Positions 23,210 through 31,423 of a DNA stretch of 43,405 nucleotides are shown piece after piece (position 1 is the stretch's first letter; each line of letters starts with the position of its first letter). This DNA comes from Actinomycetota bacterium (GTDB lineage: Bacteria; Actinomycetota; UBA4738; HRBIN12), in contig DASSCU010000053.1 of assembly GCA_035697485.1 (NCBI GenBank), positions 1 to 43,405 on the forward strand. The letters are read 5' to 3'. The notes under the pieces were generated by a model. That model was given only the letters and a program-made list of their open reading frames with translations. It was not told the DNA's origin and ran no database searches. Position numbers and translations under genes: made by a program.

Positions 23210-23422
23210 TCAGCGCGTCGTGCCCGCGGGGCTGACGTCGTCGAGCAGCACCTTCGACGCCTCGGCGACGGCCTCGACCGCGCGCTCGAACGCTTCCTCG
23301 TTCTTCCGCGAGGGCTGGCGGTAGCCGCTCACCTTCCGCACGTATTGGAGCGCGGCGGCGCGGATCTCCTCATCGGTCGCAGGATCCTCGGCGCTGCGCA
23401 GGGTCTTGATGCTCCGGCACAT
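23210..23422 (-). CDS. DUF2277 family protein
   Basis: A 70-residue acidic, helical protein, MCRSIKTLRSAEDPATDEEIRAAALQYVRKVSGYRQPS..., which fits the DUF2277 family closely in length and in the MCRxIKTL start, ATDEEI and QxVRKVSG blocks. The family is widespread in Actinobacteria and has no known function; Cys2 is conserved. A TAGGCT box seven bases upstream of the ATG points to a near-leaderless mRNA. It stands 43 bases upstream of the decarboxylase. Confidence 0.88.
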   Translation of the reverse strand: MCRSIKTLRSAEDPATDEEIRAAALQYVRKVSGYRQPSRKNEEAFERAVEAVAEASKVLLDDVSPAGTTR

Positions 23423-23429
23423 GCTCCGA

Positions 23430-23435
23430 AGCCTA
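23430..23435 (-). promoter_or_regulatory. -10 box TAGGCT of the DUF2277 gene
   Basis: TAGGCT on the minus strand, seven bases before the ATG at 23422; no ribosome-binding site with normal spacing is seen. Confidence 0.5.
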
Positions 23436-23450
23436 CCTAGACCCGCTCGC

Positions 23451-24485
23451 TCACGTGACCCGCTTCCTCGCGATGGCGCTGATCGCCTCCATCACGGCTC
23501 GGTGGGCCAGGATCGCGGTCACCTCGGCGTGGTCGTAGGGCGGCGACACCTCGACGACGTCCATGCCGACGAGGTCGACCTGGCCGACGATCTGCCGGAC
23601 CGCGCGCAGGATCTCGCGCGCGAGCATGCCGCCGGACTCGGGCGTGCCGGTCGCCGGCGCCATGCCGGGGTCGACCACGTCGATGTCGAGGCTCAGGTAG
23701 ATGCAGTCCGGCCCGTCGAGCGCCTCGGCGATCGCGTCGGCGATGACGGCCTCGCTCCCACGGTCCTCGATCTCGACCATCGTGTGCCAGCGCAGACCCT
23801 GTTCGCGCATCCAGTCGAAGGTCTCCCGCTCGGGCCAATAGCCGCGCAGGCCCACCTGCACGAAGTTCGGGCCGGCGACCCACCCTTCCTCGATCAGCCG
23901 CCGCATCGGCTCGCCGTGGCCGTACAGGTTTCCCCACTGATCGGCGCCGGTGTCGGCGTGCGCGTCGAAGTGCACGACGCCGACCTTGCGCGGCCACACC
24001 GCCCGTGCGACGGCCGCCGCGCTCGGGTACGTGATCGAGTGGTCCCCGCCGAGCACGATCGGCACCGGGCCGGCGCTCGCGACCCGGAAGACCTTCTCGT
24101 GGATCACCCGCAAGGCGCGCTCGAACCGAGTGGGCACGATCGGTGCGTCGCCCGCGTCGACCACCGTGAGGCGCTCGTACGGCTCGACGTCGAGCTGGAT
24201 CGACCAGGCGTAGTCGCTGCTCCAGGCGGTGGGCGCCATGCGGATCGCGCGCGGTCCGAACCGGGCTCCCGGCCGCGACGACGTGCCCTCGTCGAGCGGC
24301 GCGCCGACGATCGCGACGTCGGCGCTCGCCGCACGCAGCGCGTCGTCGTCGGTCGCCCAGGGCAGCTTCTCGAACGACCCCCGCCAGTCCGAGTAGTAGG
24401 GCAGGTCGGTCGTCGTGAACTCCGTGAACTCGTCGTCGCCGCGCAGTTCGCTGTGTTCCAGGCGGAAGTCGGGCGCATCGCTCAT
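23451..24485 (-). CDS. speB: Agmatinase/arginase family ureohydrolase
   Basis: A 344-residue binuclear manganese enzyme. Metal ligands are all visible: GGDHSITYP, HFDAHADTG and SLDIDVVDPGMAPATGTPESGG. These are the hallmark ureohydrolase blocks, and the GTPESGG form is the agmatinase/guanidinobutyrase type rather than arginase. It should split a guanidino compound to urea and an amine. A 100-residue N-terminal region with YYSDWRGSFEKLPWA is a little longer than in E. coli SpeB. The ATG at 24485 (MSDAPDF) is taken; a GTG/ATG extension to 24506 is possible. Divergent from the EEP gene. Substrate could also be guanidinopropionate, guanidinobutyrate or guanidine. Confidence 0.88.
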   Translation of the reverse strand: MSDAPDFRLEHSELRGDDEFTEFTTTDLPYYSDWRGSFEKLPWATDDDALRAASADVAIVGAPLDEGTSSRPGARFGPRAIRMAPTAWSSDYAWSIQLDVEPYERLTVVDAGDAPIVPTRFERALRVIHEKVFRVASAGPVPIVLGGDHSITYPSAAAVARAVWPRKVGVVHFDAHADTGADQWGNLYGHGEPMRRLIEEGWVAGPNFVQVGLRGYWPERETFDWMREQGLRWHTMVEIEDRGSEAVIADAIAEALDGPDCIYLSLDIDVVDPGMAPATGTPESGGMLAREILRAVRQIVGQVDLVGMDVVEVSPPYDHAEVTAILAHRAVMEAISAIARKRVT

Positions 24486-24560
24486 GTCGCGAAGCTTCCC
24501 ACACACGATCGACGCGAGCCTCTATCGGCGACCGGGGGCCTGGCTCGCCACCGCGACGGC

Positions 24561-24566
24561 TAGGCT
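24561..24566 (+). promoter_or_regulatory. -10 box TAGGCT of the EEP-family gene
   Basis: TAGGCT ends seven bases before the GTG at 24574 and there is no ribosome-binding site between them, so the mRNA is probably leaderless. Confidence 0.5.
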
Positions 24567-24573
24567 CCGCGCT

Positions 24574-25509
24574 GTGGAACCCGCTCCCCGCGGCGGCCGC
24601 CTGCGCCGCCAGCTGCCGATCGTGATCGCGATCGCCCTGCCCTGGCTGTGGTTCGTGGTCCGCGATGCGGGCGGCACCGTCGACGCGGTCGCCGTGGGTC
24701 TGCCGCTGATCGGAGTGGCGGCGATCGTGACGGGGGCGATCATCGCCGTTGCCACGCGTCGGGCCTGGCCGGTGGTCGCAGGCACCTCGATCTTCGTGGT
24801 CTGTGCGGTCGCGGTGTTCTCGCCGCGGCTTCCGACGGCGGTCGCGCGACCCCGGCGTGCGGTCCGCCTGGTCGTGGCCAACGTCTGGGATGCCAACCCG
24901 ACCCCCGAGGCGGTCCCGTCCTCGATGCTGCAGCGCGAGCCCGACGTGATGGTTGCGGTCGAGATGCCCGACGACGCCTTCTACGCAGCGTCGACCGCGA
25001 GCGCCGCCGAGGCGGGTCTCCCCTCCACCGTCGACGAAGGTCAGCTCGGGGTCTGGTCGCGATTCCCGATGCGAGAGCTCGGTGACCTCGAGCTGAGGCC
25101 GGCTCGCGTGATGCGGGTCGGCGTCGACGCCCCCGGCATGCCCTTCGTGCTCTACGTGGTACACGCCTCGAACCCACTCGGCGACACGAGCTTCGCCGAT
25201 CAGCGTCGCTTCACCGACGAGCTCCTCGCTGCGATCGGCGACGAGGAGCGCCCGGTGGTCGTCGCCGGCGACTTCAACATGAGCGATCGGGTCGTGAGCT
25301 ACCGGATGATGGACGATGCCCTTACCGACGCGATGCGCGCAGGATCCGCGGGGCGAACCACCTACGTCGCAGGCTGGTGGACGGCCACGTTGCTGCGCAT
25401 CGACCACGTCTTCGTCGTCCCGGCGTGGTGTGCTGCCGACGGGGGCACCTTCGAGACGGCAGGCTCCGATCACCGCGGCGTGGAGGTCGCGGTCGGCCCC
25501 TGTGCCTGA
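24574..25509 (+). CDS. Membrane-anchored endonuclease/exonuclease/phosphatase (EEP) family protein
   Basis: A 311-residue protein with three N-terminal helices (about 13-30, 40-60 and 65-83) followed by an EEP (DNase I-like) domain. Visible marks: LVVANVWDAN, EPDVMVAVEMP (metal-binding Glu), VVHASNPLGD, VVAGDFNMSD (Asp/Asn pair) and the terminal GSDHRGVEVAV (Asp-His). The layout, helices plus an external EEP domain, is common in Actinobacteria; such proteins cleave phosphodiesters or phosphomonoesters in lipids or nucleic acids. The GTG at 24574 is set by the TAGGCT box seven bases upstream. Substrate unknown. Confidence 0.85.
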   Translation: MEPAPRGGRLRRQLPIVIAIALPWLWFVVRDAGGTVDAVAVGLPLIGVAAIVTGAIIAVATRRAWPVVAGTSIFVVCAVAVFSPRLPTAVARPRRAVRLVVANVWDANPTPEAVPSSMLQREPDVMVAVEMPDDAFYAASTASAAEAGLPSTVDEGQLGVWSRFPMRELGDLELRPARVMRVGVDAPGMPFVLYVVHASNPLGDTSFADQRRFTDELLAAIGDEERPVVVAGDFNMSDRVVSYRMMDDALTDAMRAGSAGRTTYVAGWWTATLLRIDHVFVVPAWCAADGGTFETAGSDHRGVEVAVGPCA

Positions 25510-25567
25510 ACCTCTGCAGCGGGCCGGATCACCGGTCGTTCGCGTCACCCCGTTGCATGCTCGAGGC

Positions 25568-26062
25568 ATGCGACGCGCGCGGATCGAACCCACGGGAGCG
25601 CAGGAGTCGGTCTGGGACTACCCGCGGCCACCCGCGCTCGTGCCCGACGCCCGTCGCGTCGTCGTGATGTTCGGCGGCGCCACGATCGCCGACACGACCC
25701 GGGCGCTCCGGATCCTCGAGACGAGCCATCCGCCGACCTTCTACCTCCCGCTCGACGACGTCCGCGGCGACCTGCTGCGAGCCGCCGAGGGCGCATCGTT
25801 CTGCGAGTGGAAGGGTGCCGCCGCCTATGTCGACGTGGTCGTCGGCGACCGAGTGGCCCAGGAAGCCGGCTGGCACTACCCGGCGCCTGCCCACCGCTAC
25901 GCCATCCTGCGTGACCACGTGGCCTTCTACGCGGGCCGGGTCGACCGGTGCACGGTTGGCGGGGTCGAGGTGACGCCGCAGCCCGGGGACTTCTACGGCG
26001 GGTGGATCACGCCCGACGTCGTCGGCCCGTTCAAGGGGGAGCCGGGCACGCGAAGCTGGTGA
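25568..26062 (+). CDS. DUF427 family protein
   Basis: A 164-residue protein. The family core is readable: VVVMFGGATIADTTRALRILET, PPTFYLPLDDVRGDLL, CEWKGAAAYVDVVVG, WHYPAPAHRY, HVAFYAGRVDRCTVGG and GDFYGGWIT. DUF427 proteins adopt a small beta fold and have no established activity. This member carries extra residues at both ends compared with the roughly 95-residue core. It follows the EEP gene by 58 bases. The ATG at 25568 has GAGGC close by; CATGCT six bases upstream may be a -10 box. Transcription ends at the hairpin 26068-26094. Confidence 0.85.
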   Translation: MRRARIEPTGAQESVWDYPRPPALVPDARRVVVMFGGATIADTTRALRILETSHPPTFYLPLDDVRGDLLRAAEGASFCEWKGAAAYVDVVVGDRVAQEAGWHYPAPAHRYAILRDHVAFYAGRVDRCTVGGVEVTPQPGDFYGGWITPDVVGPFKGEPGTRSW

Positions 26063-26067
26063 GCGCG

Positions 26068-26094
26068 GAGGGCCGGGGAGAACCCCCGGCCCTC
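26068..26094. terminator. Strong hairpin terminator between convergent genes
   Basis: GAGGGCCGGGG, loop AGAAC, then CCCCGGCCCTC: a perfect 11-bp stem with a five-base loop, placed between the DUF427 stop (26062) and the stop of the convergent substrate-binding gene (26110). There is no U-tract, as is usual for high-GC Actinobacteria, so it may work in both directions. Confidence 0.75.
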
Positions 26095-26109
26095 GCGGTC
26101 GTCGGAACG

Positions 26110-27051
26110 CTACAGGATGCCCGCCCCGGTCAGGTACTCCTCGGCGACGTCTGACACGTCGCGCTTGTCGTTCTGGATCTGCCCCACCATCTCGCGCATG
26201 TTCTCGTCGGTGAGCGTCGTGGTCACGCTGTCGAGCAGCGCCCCCAGCTCGTCGCTCGCGACCTCCTCGCGCACGACCGGGATGAAGTTCCCGTTCGCCT
26301 GCAGGTTCTCGTTGTCGGTCAGCACCACGTAGCCCTTGTCCTGGATCGTGGGATCGAGCGAGAACAGCACACCGACGTCGACCGCTCCACTGTCGACCGC
26401 GGCGACCGTCTTGGGCCCGCCGAAGTCGAGCGGCTTGAACTCCGCGAAGGTCACGCCGTACGTCTCCTCGAGGCCCGGCACGCAGAACGCGGCCTTCGGG
26501 CAGTCGGCGGGTCCTCCGAGCGACAGATCGCCGGCGACCGGCGCGAGGCTGCTCATGTCGGTGAGGGAGTTCGCCTCGGCCGTCTCGGGCGTCGTCACGA
26601 ACACGTTCGTGCTGTTGGCGGGTGAGATCGCATAGGTGACGAGGCCCTCGGGCTCGAGCGCGGCGGTCAGCGCGTCCGCGACGGCCTCAGGATCGCCGTT
26701 CGTCGGCGCTTTCTCGTCGTACAGCGGCAGGTCGAAGCCGGTGTACTCGGGCTTGAGGTCGATCTCGCCGGCCGCGAGCGCCTCGTTGCCGACCGCTCGG
26801 TCGGCGATGTCGAGTTCACGCGTCACGGTCCATCCGTTGGCCTCGAGGACCTGGGCATACATCTCGGCGACGACCTGGTTCTCGGCGAACGCGCCGGACA
26901 CACCGACGACGATCTCGCCCTTGGGCTCGGCGCTCGCCGTGTCGGTGGCGCCGTCGCCCGCGCCGTCCCCACCCGAGTCCCCGCACGCGGCCGCGAACAG
27001 CGACAGCGCCAGGAGGCCCGCCCCGAGGACGAACATGCGGTGCTTCCGCAT
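26110..27051 (-). CDS. Osmoprotectant (glycine betaine/choline) ABC transporter substrate-binding lipoprotein
   Basis: A 313-residue lipoprotein. The signal peptide ends in lipobox FAAAC (Cys near residue 23), then a Gly/Asp-rich tether. The body is an OpuAC/ProX-type binding domain: EIVVGVSGAFAENQVVAEMYAQVLEANG, then LDIADRAVGNEALAAGEIDLKPEYTG, which is the QxxExxxxxR..PEYTG block of the OpuC/OsmX/ProX branch. It captures quaternary amines outside the membrane for the permeases encoded upstream. The ATG at 27051 has GGAGGGG five bases upstream. It is the last gene of the cluster, 120 bases after the permease, with a hairpin in the gap. Confidence 0.9.
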   Translation of the reverse strand: MRKHRMFVLGAGLLALSLFAAACGDSGGDGAGDGATDTASAEPKGEIVVGVSGAFAENQVVAEMYAQVLEANGWTVTRELDIADRAVGNEALAAGEIDLKPEYTGFDLPLYDEKAPTNGDPEAVADALTAALEPEGLVTYAISPANSTNVFVTTPETAEANSLTDMSSLAPVAGDLSLGGPADCPKAAFCVPGLEETYGVTFAEFKPLDFGGPKTVAAVDSGAVDVGVLFSLDPTIQDKGYVVLTDNENLQANGNFIPVVREEVASDELGALLDSVTTTLTDENMREMVGQIQNDKRDVSDVAEEYLTGAGIL

Positions 27052-27105
27052 GGGTACCCCTCCATCCGGTCATGGGGTGTCCATCTCCCCGACGGTGGAC
27101 ATCGA

Positions 27106-27123
27106 GCACCGTATCAACGGTGC
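27106..27123 (-). other. Hairpin in the gap before the substrate-binding gene
   Basis: GCACCGT-ATCA-ACGGTGC, a perfect 7-bp stem with a 4-base loop, lies 55 bases upstream of the binding-protein ATG and 49 bases after the permease stop. Such a hairpin could stabilise the mRNA end or weaken readthrough, letting the binding protein be made at a different level from the permeases. Function inferred. Confidence 0.35.
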
Positions 27124-27171
27124 GTGTCTTCCTGCGAAGGGTGCAGGTCAGTGACGGCAAGGAACCGAACG

Positions 27172-27873
27172 TTACGCGCGAACCTTCCCGGGCTCTGAGC
27201 TGAGCTTCGGCGACGTGACCCTCGAGAGCAGCGTGAAGACGGCGTCCGTGATCAGGGAGAGCACCGCGACGAGGATCGCGCCGGCGACGATCCTGTCGTT
27301 CTCGCGCAGCGCGAACCCGTCGACGATGTAGCGACCGAGCCCTCCCCCGGCGATCAGGGCCGCGAGCCCCGCCGTCGCCACGATCTGCACGGCCGCGAGC
27401 CGCAGGCCGGTCATGATCAACGGCATCGCGAGAGGCACCTCGAGCGTCCAGAGCACCTGTCTCCCGCTCATGCCCATGCCCTTCGCTGCCTCCACCGAGT
27501 CGGGGTCGACCTGCTGGATGCCCACGTACGTGTTGATCAAGATCACCGGGATCCCCAGTAGCGTCAGAGCGACGATCGTCGGCAGGAATCCGAACGCGAG
27601 CGTCGGGAACTCCTTCACCGCGATCAGGAACATGATCGACAGGACGGCGAGCGACGGGATCGAGCGCCCGACGTTCGCGAACTGCACCGTCCAGAATCGC
27701 CCTCGCCTCGTGTGCCCGATCCACAGGCCGACCGGGACGGCGATCAGCGTCGCGAACGCCAGCGCGATCACCGAGAGCTGCACGTGCTCCCAGACCCGAG
27801 TCGGGATGCCGTCGATCCCCGACCAGTTCGCCGGGTCGACGAGCCACCGCAGGCCCTCGAGCAGCCCGTTCAC
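27172..27873 (-). CDS. Osmoprotectant ABC transporter permease (OpuCB/ProW type), second permease
   Basis: A 233-residue BPD-type permease with about five or six helices. The EAA coupling loop reads VEAAKGMGMSGRQVLWTLEVPLAMPLIMTGLR, which docks on the ATPase. GLGRYIVDGFALRENDRIVAGAILVAVLSLITD is the typical OpuCB/OpuCD ending. The GTG at 27873 overlaps the stop of the first permease by four bases (GTGA), so the start is firm. It forms the channel together with the other permease. Confidence 0.92.
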   Translation of the reverse strand: MNGLLEGLRWLVDPANWSGIDGIPTRVWEHVQLSVIALAFATLIAVPVGLWIGHTRRGRFWTVQFANVGRSIPSLAVLSIMFLIAVKEFPTLAFGFLPTIVALTLLGIPVILINTYVGIQQVDPDSVEAAKGMGMSGRQVLWTLEVPLAMPLIMTGLRLAAVQIVATAGLAALIAGGGLGRYIVDGFALRENDRIVAGAILVAVLSLITDAVFTLLSRVTSPKLSSEPGKVRA

Positions 27874-28583
27874 GTCGCCACCGCCCTCACGCCGGATGCC
27901 TGCGCCCACGGCGTCGCGAGCCGCTGCAGGCCGAGCAGCAGCAGATCGGCGGCGAACGCCAACGCGACGGAGAGCACGACGCCCACGATCAGGGGCGTCC
28001 AGAAGAACGTGTTCAGACCGTCGAGGATGAACTGTCCGAACCCGCCGCGACCGATCAACGCCGCGATCGTGATCAGCGCGATCGAACTCACCGTCGCGAT
28101 GCGCAGGCCCGCGATGATCACCGGCATCGCGAGCGGCACCTCCACCCGCCACAGCAGCTGCCGCTTCGACAGCCCCATGCCGACGGCGGCTTCCTTGACC
28201 TCCGCCTCCACGGAATCCAGCCCCGCGAGCGTGTTCCGGAAGAGGATCAGCAGGCTGTATGCGATCAGCGGGATCACCACCGTCGTGAGCGAAAGACCGG
28301 TGATCGGCAGGAGCAGGAAGATGAACGCGAACGCCGGGATCGTGTACAGGACCCCGGAGATCGATGTGATCGGCGAGACCGCCCACCGGTGTCGCGACGC
28401 GTAGACGGCTGCCGGGAACGCGATCAAGAACCCGATCACCACCGTCACCACGGTGAGGTACACGTGCTGCAATCCGCGGCTAACGATCTCGTCGACATGG
28501 TCGGAGATCCAGATCCAGCGGATCAGCGGCTCGGTGTCCTGCTGGGCGAGGGACCCCCACATGGCGGCGGCGAAGTCGTTCAC
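27870..28583 (-). CDS. Osmoprotectant ABC transporter permease (OpuCD/ProW type), first permease
   Basis: A 237-residue BPD-type permease. The EAA loop is VEAEVKEAAVGMGLSKRQLLWRVEVPLAMPVIIAGLR, and RGGFGQFILDGLNTFFWTPLIVGVVLSVALAFAAD is the family C-terminal helix pair. VLYTIPAFAFIFLLLPITGL matches the region just before the coupling loop in OpuC permeases. GTG at 28583 overlaps the ATPase stop by four bases (GTGA); the stop overlaps the next permease in the same way. Both permeases are about 30% shorter than E. coli ProW, as in OpuC. Confidence 0.92.
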   Translation of the reverse strand: MNDFAAAMWGSLAQQDTEPLIRWIWISDHVDEIVSRGLQHVYLTVVTVVIGFLIAFPAAVYASRHRWAVSPITSISGVLYTIPAFAFIFLLLPITGLSLTTVVIPLIAYSLLILFRNTLAGLDSVEAEVKEAAVGMGLSKRQLLWRVEVPLAMPVIIAGLRIATVSSIALITIAALIGRGGFGQFILDGLNTFFWTPLIVGVVLSVALAFAADLLLLGLQRLATPWAQASGVRAVAT

Positions 28584-29674
28584 GCGACGATCTCCTTCGA
28601 GATGCGCTCGAGCGTCAGGATCCCCCGGTAGTGCTGGCCCTCGGTGACGACGACGGCGACGGCGGTCCGGGAGGTGACGATCGAGTCAAGGGCCTGGCGC
28701 AAGGAATCGCGGGCCGTCACGTACGCGCTGAACCGCTTCGGCGTCGCCTCACCCACCGTGGCGCGTCCCTCCAGGGCGTGGTGGTCGACCCAACCGAGCA
28801 GCTCGCCGTCGTCGACCACGCTGACCCATCCGAAGCCGGCCGCATCGATGGCCCGCCGGGCCTCGTCGGCGCTCGCGCCGGGAGGAAGGACCGGGCCGGC
28901 CTCCACCTCGATGTCGCCGACCTTGATGAGAGCGAGTCGCTTCAGGCCCCGCTCGGCCCCCACGAACTCGCGCACGAAGTCGTTCGCGGGCTCCCGCAGG
29001 ACGGTCTCGGGCGGCGCGAACTGCTCGAGCACCCCGCCGATGTTCAGGATCGCCATGCGGTCGCTGAGCTTGATCGCCTCGTCGACGTCGTGGGTCACGA
29101 AGACGATCGTCTTCCGCAGGCGCGCCTGGATGTCGAGGAATTGGTCCTGCAGCCTCCCCCGCACGATCGGATCGACGGCGGCGAACGGCTCGTCCATCAG
29201 CATCACGGGCGGATCGGCGGCGAGCGCGCGGGCCACGCCCACCCGCTGACGCTGGCCACCTGAGAGCTCGGCCGGATATCGATCGAGCAACTCGCGGTCG
29301 AGGCCGAAGATCTCGAGCAGCTCGTCGATGCGGGCGTCGGTGCGAGCGCCGTCCCAGCCGACGAGATGCGGCACCGTCGCGATGTTCTGGCGGATCGTGC
29401 GATGTGGCAGCAATCCGGTGTGCTGGATCACGTAGCCGATGCCCCGGCGAAGCAGCACCGGGTCCTGTTCGAGCACGTTCGTGCCGTCCAGCACGATCTT
29501 CCCGCCGGTCGGCTCGATCAGCCGGTTGATCATCTTGAGCGTCGTGGTCTTGCCGCAACCGGACGGCCCGACGAGCGCGACGGTCTCGCCCTCGTCGATC
29601 TCGAGGGTGAGGTCGCCGACGGCCGGGACGGTCGTTCCGGGGTAACGCTTCTCGACGTGCTCGAGCGAGATCAT
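28580..29674 (-). CDS. Osmoprotectant ABC transporter ATP-binding protein with tandem CBS domains (OpuCA/ProV type)
   Basis: A 364-residue ATPase with Walker A GPSGCGKT (36-43), the signature LSGGQRQRVGVARAL, Walker B VMLMDEPFAAVDPI and the switch His in FVTHDVDEAIKL. The C-terminal 110 residues form a CBS pair (VEAGPVLPPGASADEARRAIDAAGFGWVSVVDDG and AVAVVVTEGQHYRGILTLERI), which in OpuA senses ionic strength and in others binds nucleotides. The ATG at 29674 (MISLEHVEK) is used; the longer frame lacks support. A TAGGGT box ends ten bases upstream with TTGGAC 18 bases before it, giving a near-leaderless promoter for the whole operon. Confidence 0.93.
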   Translation of the reverse strand: MISLEHVEKRYPGTTVPAVGDLTLEIDEGETVALVGPSGCGKTTTLKMINRLIEPTGGKIVLDGTNVLEQDPVLLRRGIGYVIQHTGLLPHRTIRQNIATVPHLVGWDGARTDARIDELLEIFGLDRELLDRYPAELSGGQRQRVGVARALAADPPVMLMDEPFAAVDPIVRGRLQDQFLDIQARLRKTIVFVTHDVDEAIKLSDRMAILNIGGVLEQFAPPETVLREPANDFVREFVGAERGLKRLALIKVGDIEVEAGPVLPPGASADEARRAIDAAGFGWVSVVDDGELLGWVDHHALEGRATVGEATPKRFSAYVTARDSLRQALDSIVTSRTAVAVVVTEGQHYRGILTLERISKEIVA

Positions 29675-29684
29675 CGTTCGATCG

Positions 29685-29690
29685 ACCCTA
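29685..29690 (-). promoter_or_regulatory. -10 box TAGGGT of the osmoprotectant operon
   Basis: TAGGGT on the minus strand, ten bases before the ATG at 29674, with a TTGGAC-like -35 element 18 bases further upstream (about 29709-29714). Confidence 0.5.
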
Positions 29691-29796
29691 GTGGCGCCGC
29701 TCGGCACCGTCCAACGAGCGGACGATCGGCACGCACGTCACGCCGGCGAATCCGTAGGTGAAAGGACGGTCGGTCGCACGCGCTACCCGCGGCGGC

Positions 29797-29812
29797 GCTC
29801 GCGACGGCGAGC
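29797..29812 (-). terminator. Possible terminator after the oxidoreductase pair
   Basis: GCTCGC-GACG-GCGAGC, a 6-bp GC stem with a 4-base loop, lies directly after the stop at 29815. It has no U-tract and is short, so the call is weak. Confidence 0.3.
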
Positions 29813-29814
29813 CC

Positions 29815-31392
29815 CTACTTCGTGTCCGCGAGGATCTGGCGGGCGGCGTTCGCCCCGGGGCCGCCGGTGATGCCGCCCCCGGGATGCGCGCCCGATCCGG
29901 CGAGGTACAGCCCGTCGATCTGCAGGCGATAGCGCGCTTCCCCGTTCAACGGACGCCAGGCGAAGTACTGGTCGAGTCCGGGCTCCGCGTGGTACACGTG
30001 GCCGCCGGTGAGCCCGTAGTCGGTCTCCATGTCCTCGGGCGTGATCACCTCTCGCGCCTCGACGAGCTCGCCGAGGCCGGGGGCGAAGCGTTCCATCGAC
30101 TTCACGGCGATGTCGGCGACGCCGTCGCGTTCGGAGGCCCAGTCCCTGTCGCGGAGCTTCCGCGGCGCCGCCTGGAACAGCACCGACATCACGTGCTTGC
30201 CCTCGGGGGCGAGCGACGGGTCGACGAGGGTGGGGATGGTCGCCTCGAGCATCGGGTCCTCGGCGACGTGCCCGTACTTGTTCGCGTCCATCGCCTGCTC
30301 GACGTGATCGATCGACAGGCCCACGACGATGCGGCCCTTCAGCCGCTCGACGTCGTCGCCGCCGTTGAACGACGGCAGGTCCGACAGCACGAGGTTGACC
30401 TTGGCGGTCGAGCCGGGCTGGCGGATGTTCTCGGCGCGCCAGACCTCGTAGGGGTTCAGCGCCACCGGATCGCACAGGCGCAGGGTGCGCTTCGGGTCGG
30501 CGGCCGACACGACGAGCGTCGCATCGAGTTCCGAGCCGTCGGCGAGCGTGACCCCGCGGACGCGGCCGTCCTTCGAGCGGATCGCGACGACTTCGGCGCC
30601 CGTGCGCACGTCGACCCCCTGCGCCTTCGCGGCAGCCTCGAGCGCGCTCGCGAGGGCGCCGGTGCCGCCGCGCGCGAACACCGTCGTGCCGGCCGCGCCC
30701 CCGTCGGTGCCGGCAGAGTCGTTCAAGAACACGGCCGCGGTGCCGGTCGCCCACGGGCCCATCGCCGTGTAGAGCACGCCACGGGTCGTGAGCGGTCCGC
30801 GCACGGCCTCGTCCTCGAAGACCTCCTGCACGAGGTCGGCGACGGCCATCGGCAACGCCCGGATCGCCTCGCGCCCGGCCTTGCCACCCAGGTCGCGGAA
30901 GGCCTTCCCGAGCTTCAGCCCCATCATCGCGTCGGCGATCGACGGCGACTTCGCGTCGGGCGGGGTGGCGACGTTGACGTAGGCGAGGAAGCTCGCGATC
31001 GCACGCACCTTGGCGTCGAACCCTCCGAACGCATCGGCGTCGTGGGTGTTGCGGTCACGCAGCTCGCTCGCGGTACGTGCCGGGTCGCCCCAGAACGTGA
31101 CGGCCGAGCCGTCGGGTTGGGGGGCGAACAACCGCACCGCGGGCGTGATCGCCTCGAACCCGAACGACGACAGCTGCAGGTCCTTCACGACCGACGCGCG
31201 CAGGCGGCCCACCGTGTGGGCGAGACCGGGCGCGGTGACGCCCTCGGCGGGCGAGGTGGTCCGCAGGACGCCTCCGACCTCGGGCGCCGCCTCGAGCAGC
31301 GTAACCGTCCTGCCCGCCTTCGCCAGGTAGGCGGCGGCGACCAAGCCGTTGTGGCCTCCCCCGATCACGACGACGTCGGTGCGGGCCATCAT
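29815..31392 (-). CDS. FAD-dependent oxidoreductase, phytoene-desaturase/PYROXD2-like, second of a pair
   Basis: A 525-residue flavoprotein. The N-terminus MARTDVVVIGGGHNGLVAAAYLAKAG is the FAD dinucleotide fold (GGGHNG) and the C-terminus LAGSGAHPGGGITGGPGANAARQIL is the second FAD block of CrtI-like enzymes. DGSELDATLVVSAADPKRTL is the usual mid-protein strand. The family includes carotenoid desaturases and human PYROXD2, but this pair is not next to carotenoid genes, so a carotenoid role is not supported. The ATG at 31392 (MMART) has GGGGGAG seven bases upstream. It follows its relative by 31 bases. Confidence 0.88.
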   Translation of the reverse strand: MMARTDVVVIGGGHNGLVAAAYLAKAGRTVTLLEAAPEVGGVLRTTSPAEGVTAPGLAHTVGRLRASVVKDLQLSSFGFEAITPAVRLFAPQPDGSAVTFWGDPARTASELRDRNTHDADAFGGFDAKVRAIASFLAYVNVATPPDAKSPSIADAMMGLKLGKAFRDLGGKAGREAIRALPMAVADLVQEVFEDEAVRGPLTTRGVLYTAMGPWATGTAAVFLNDSAGTDGGAAGTTVFARGGTGALASALEAAAKAQGVDVRTGAEVVAIRSKDGRVRGVTLADGSELDATLVVSAADPKRTLRLCDPVALNPYEVWRAENIRQPGSTAKVNLVLSDLPSFNGGDDVERLKGRIVVGLSIDHVEQAMDANKYGHVAEDPMLEATIPTLVDPSLAPEGKHVMSVLFQAAPRKLRDRDWASERDGVADIAVKSMERFAPGLGELVEAREVITPEDMETDYGLTGGHVYHAEPGLDQYFAWRPLNGEARYRLQIDGLYLAGSGAHPGGGITGGPGANAARQILADTK

Positions 31393-31423
31393 CCTGCGCT
31401 CCCCCTTCGGTGCGTGAGCGCCA

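Noticed and set aside
20839-23235. A 798-codon plus-strand frame opposite the glycosylase and decarboxylase.
   Set aside because: Spans two well-supported genes on the other strand and shows no family motifs.
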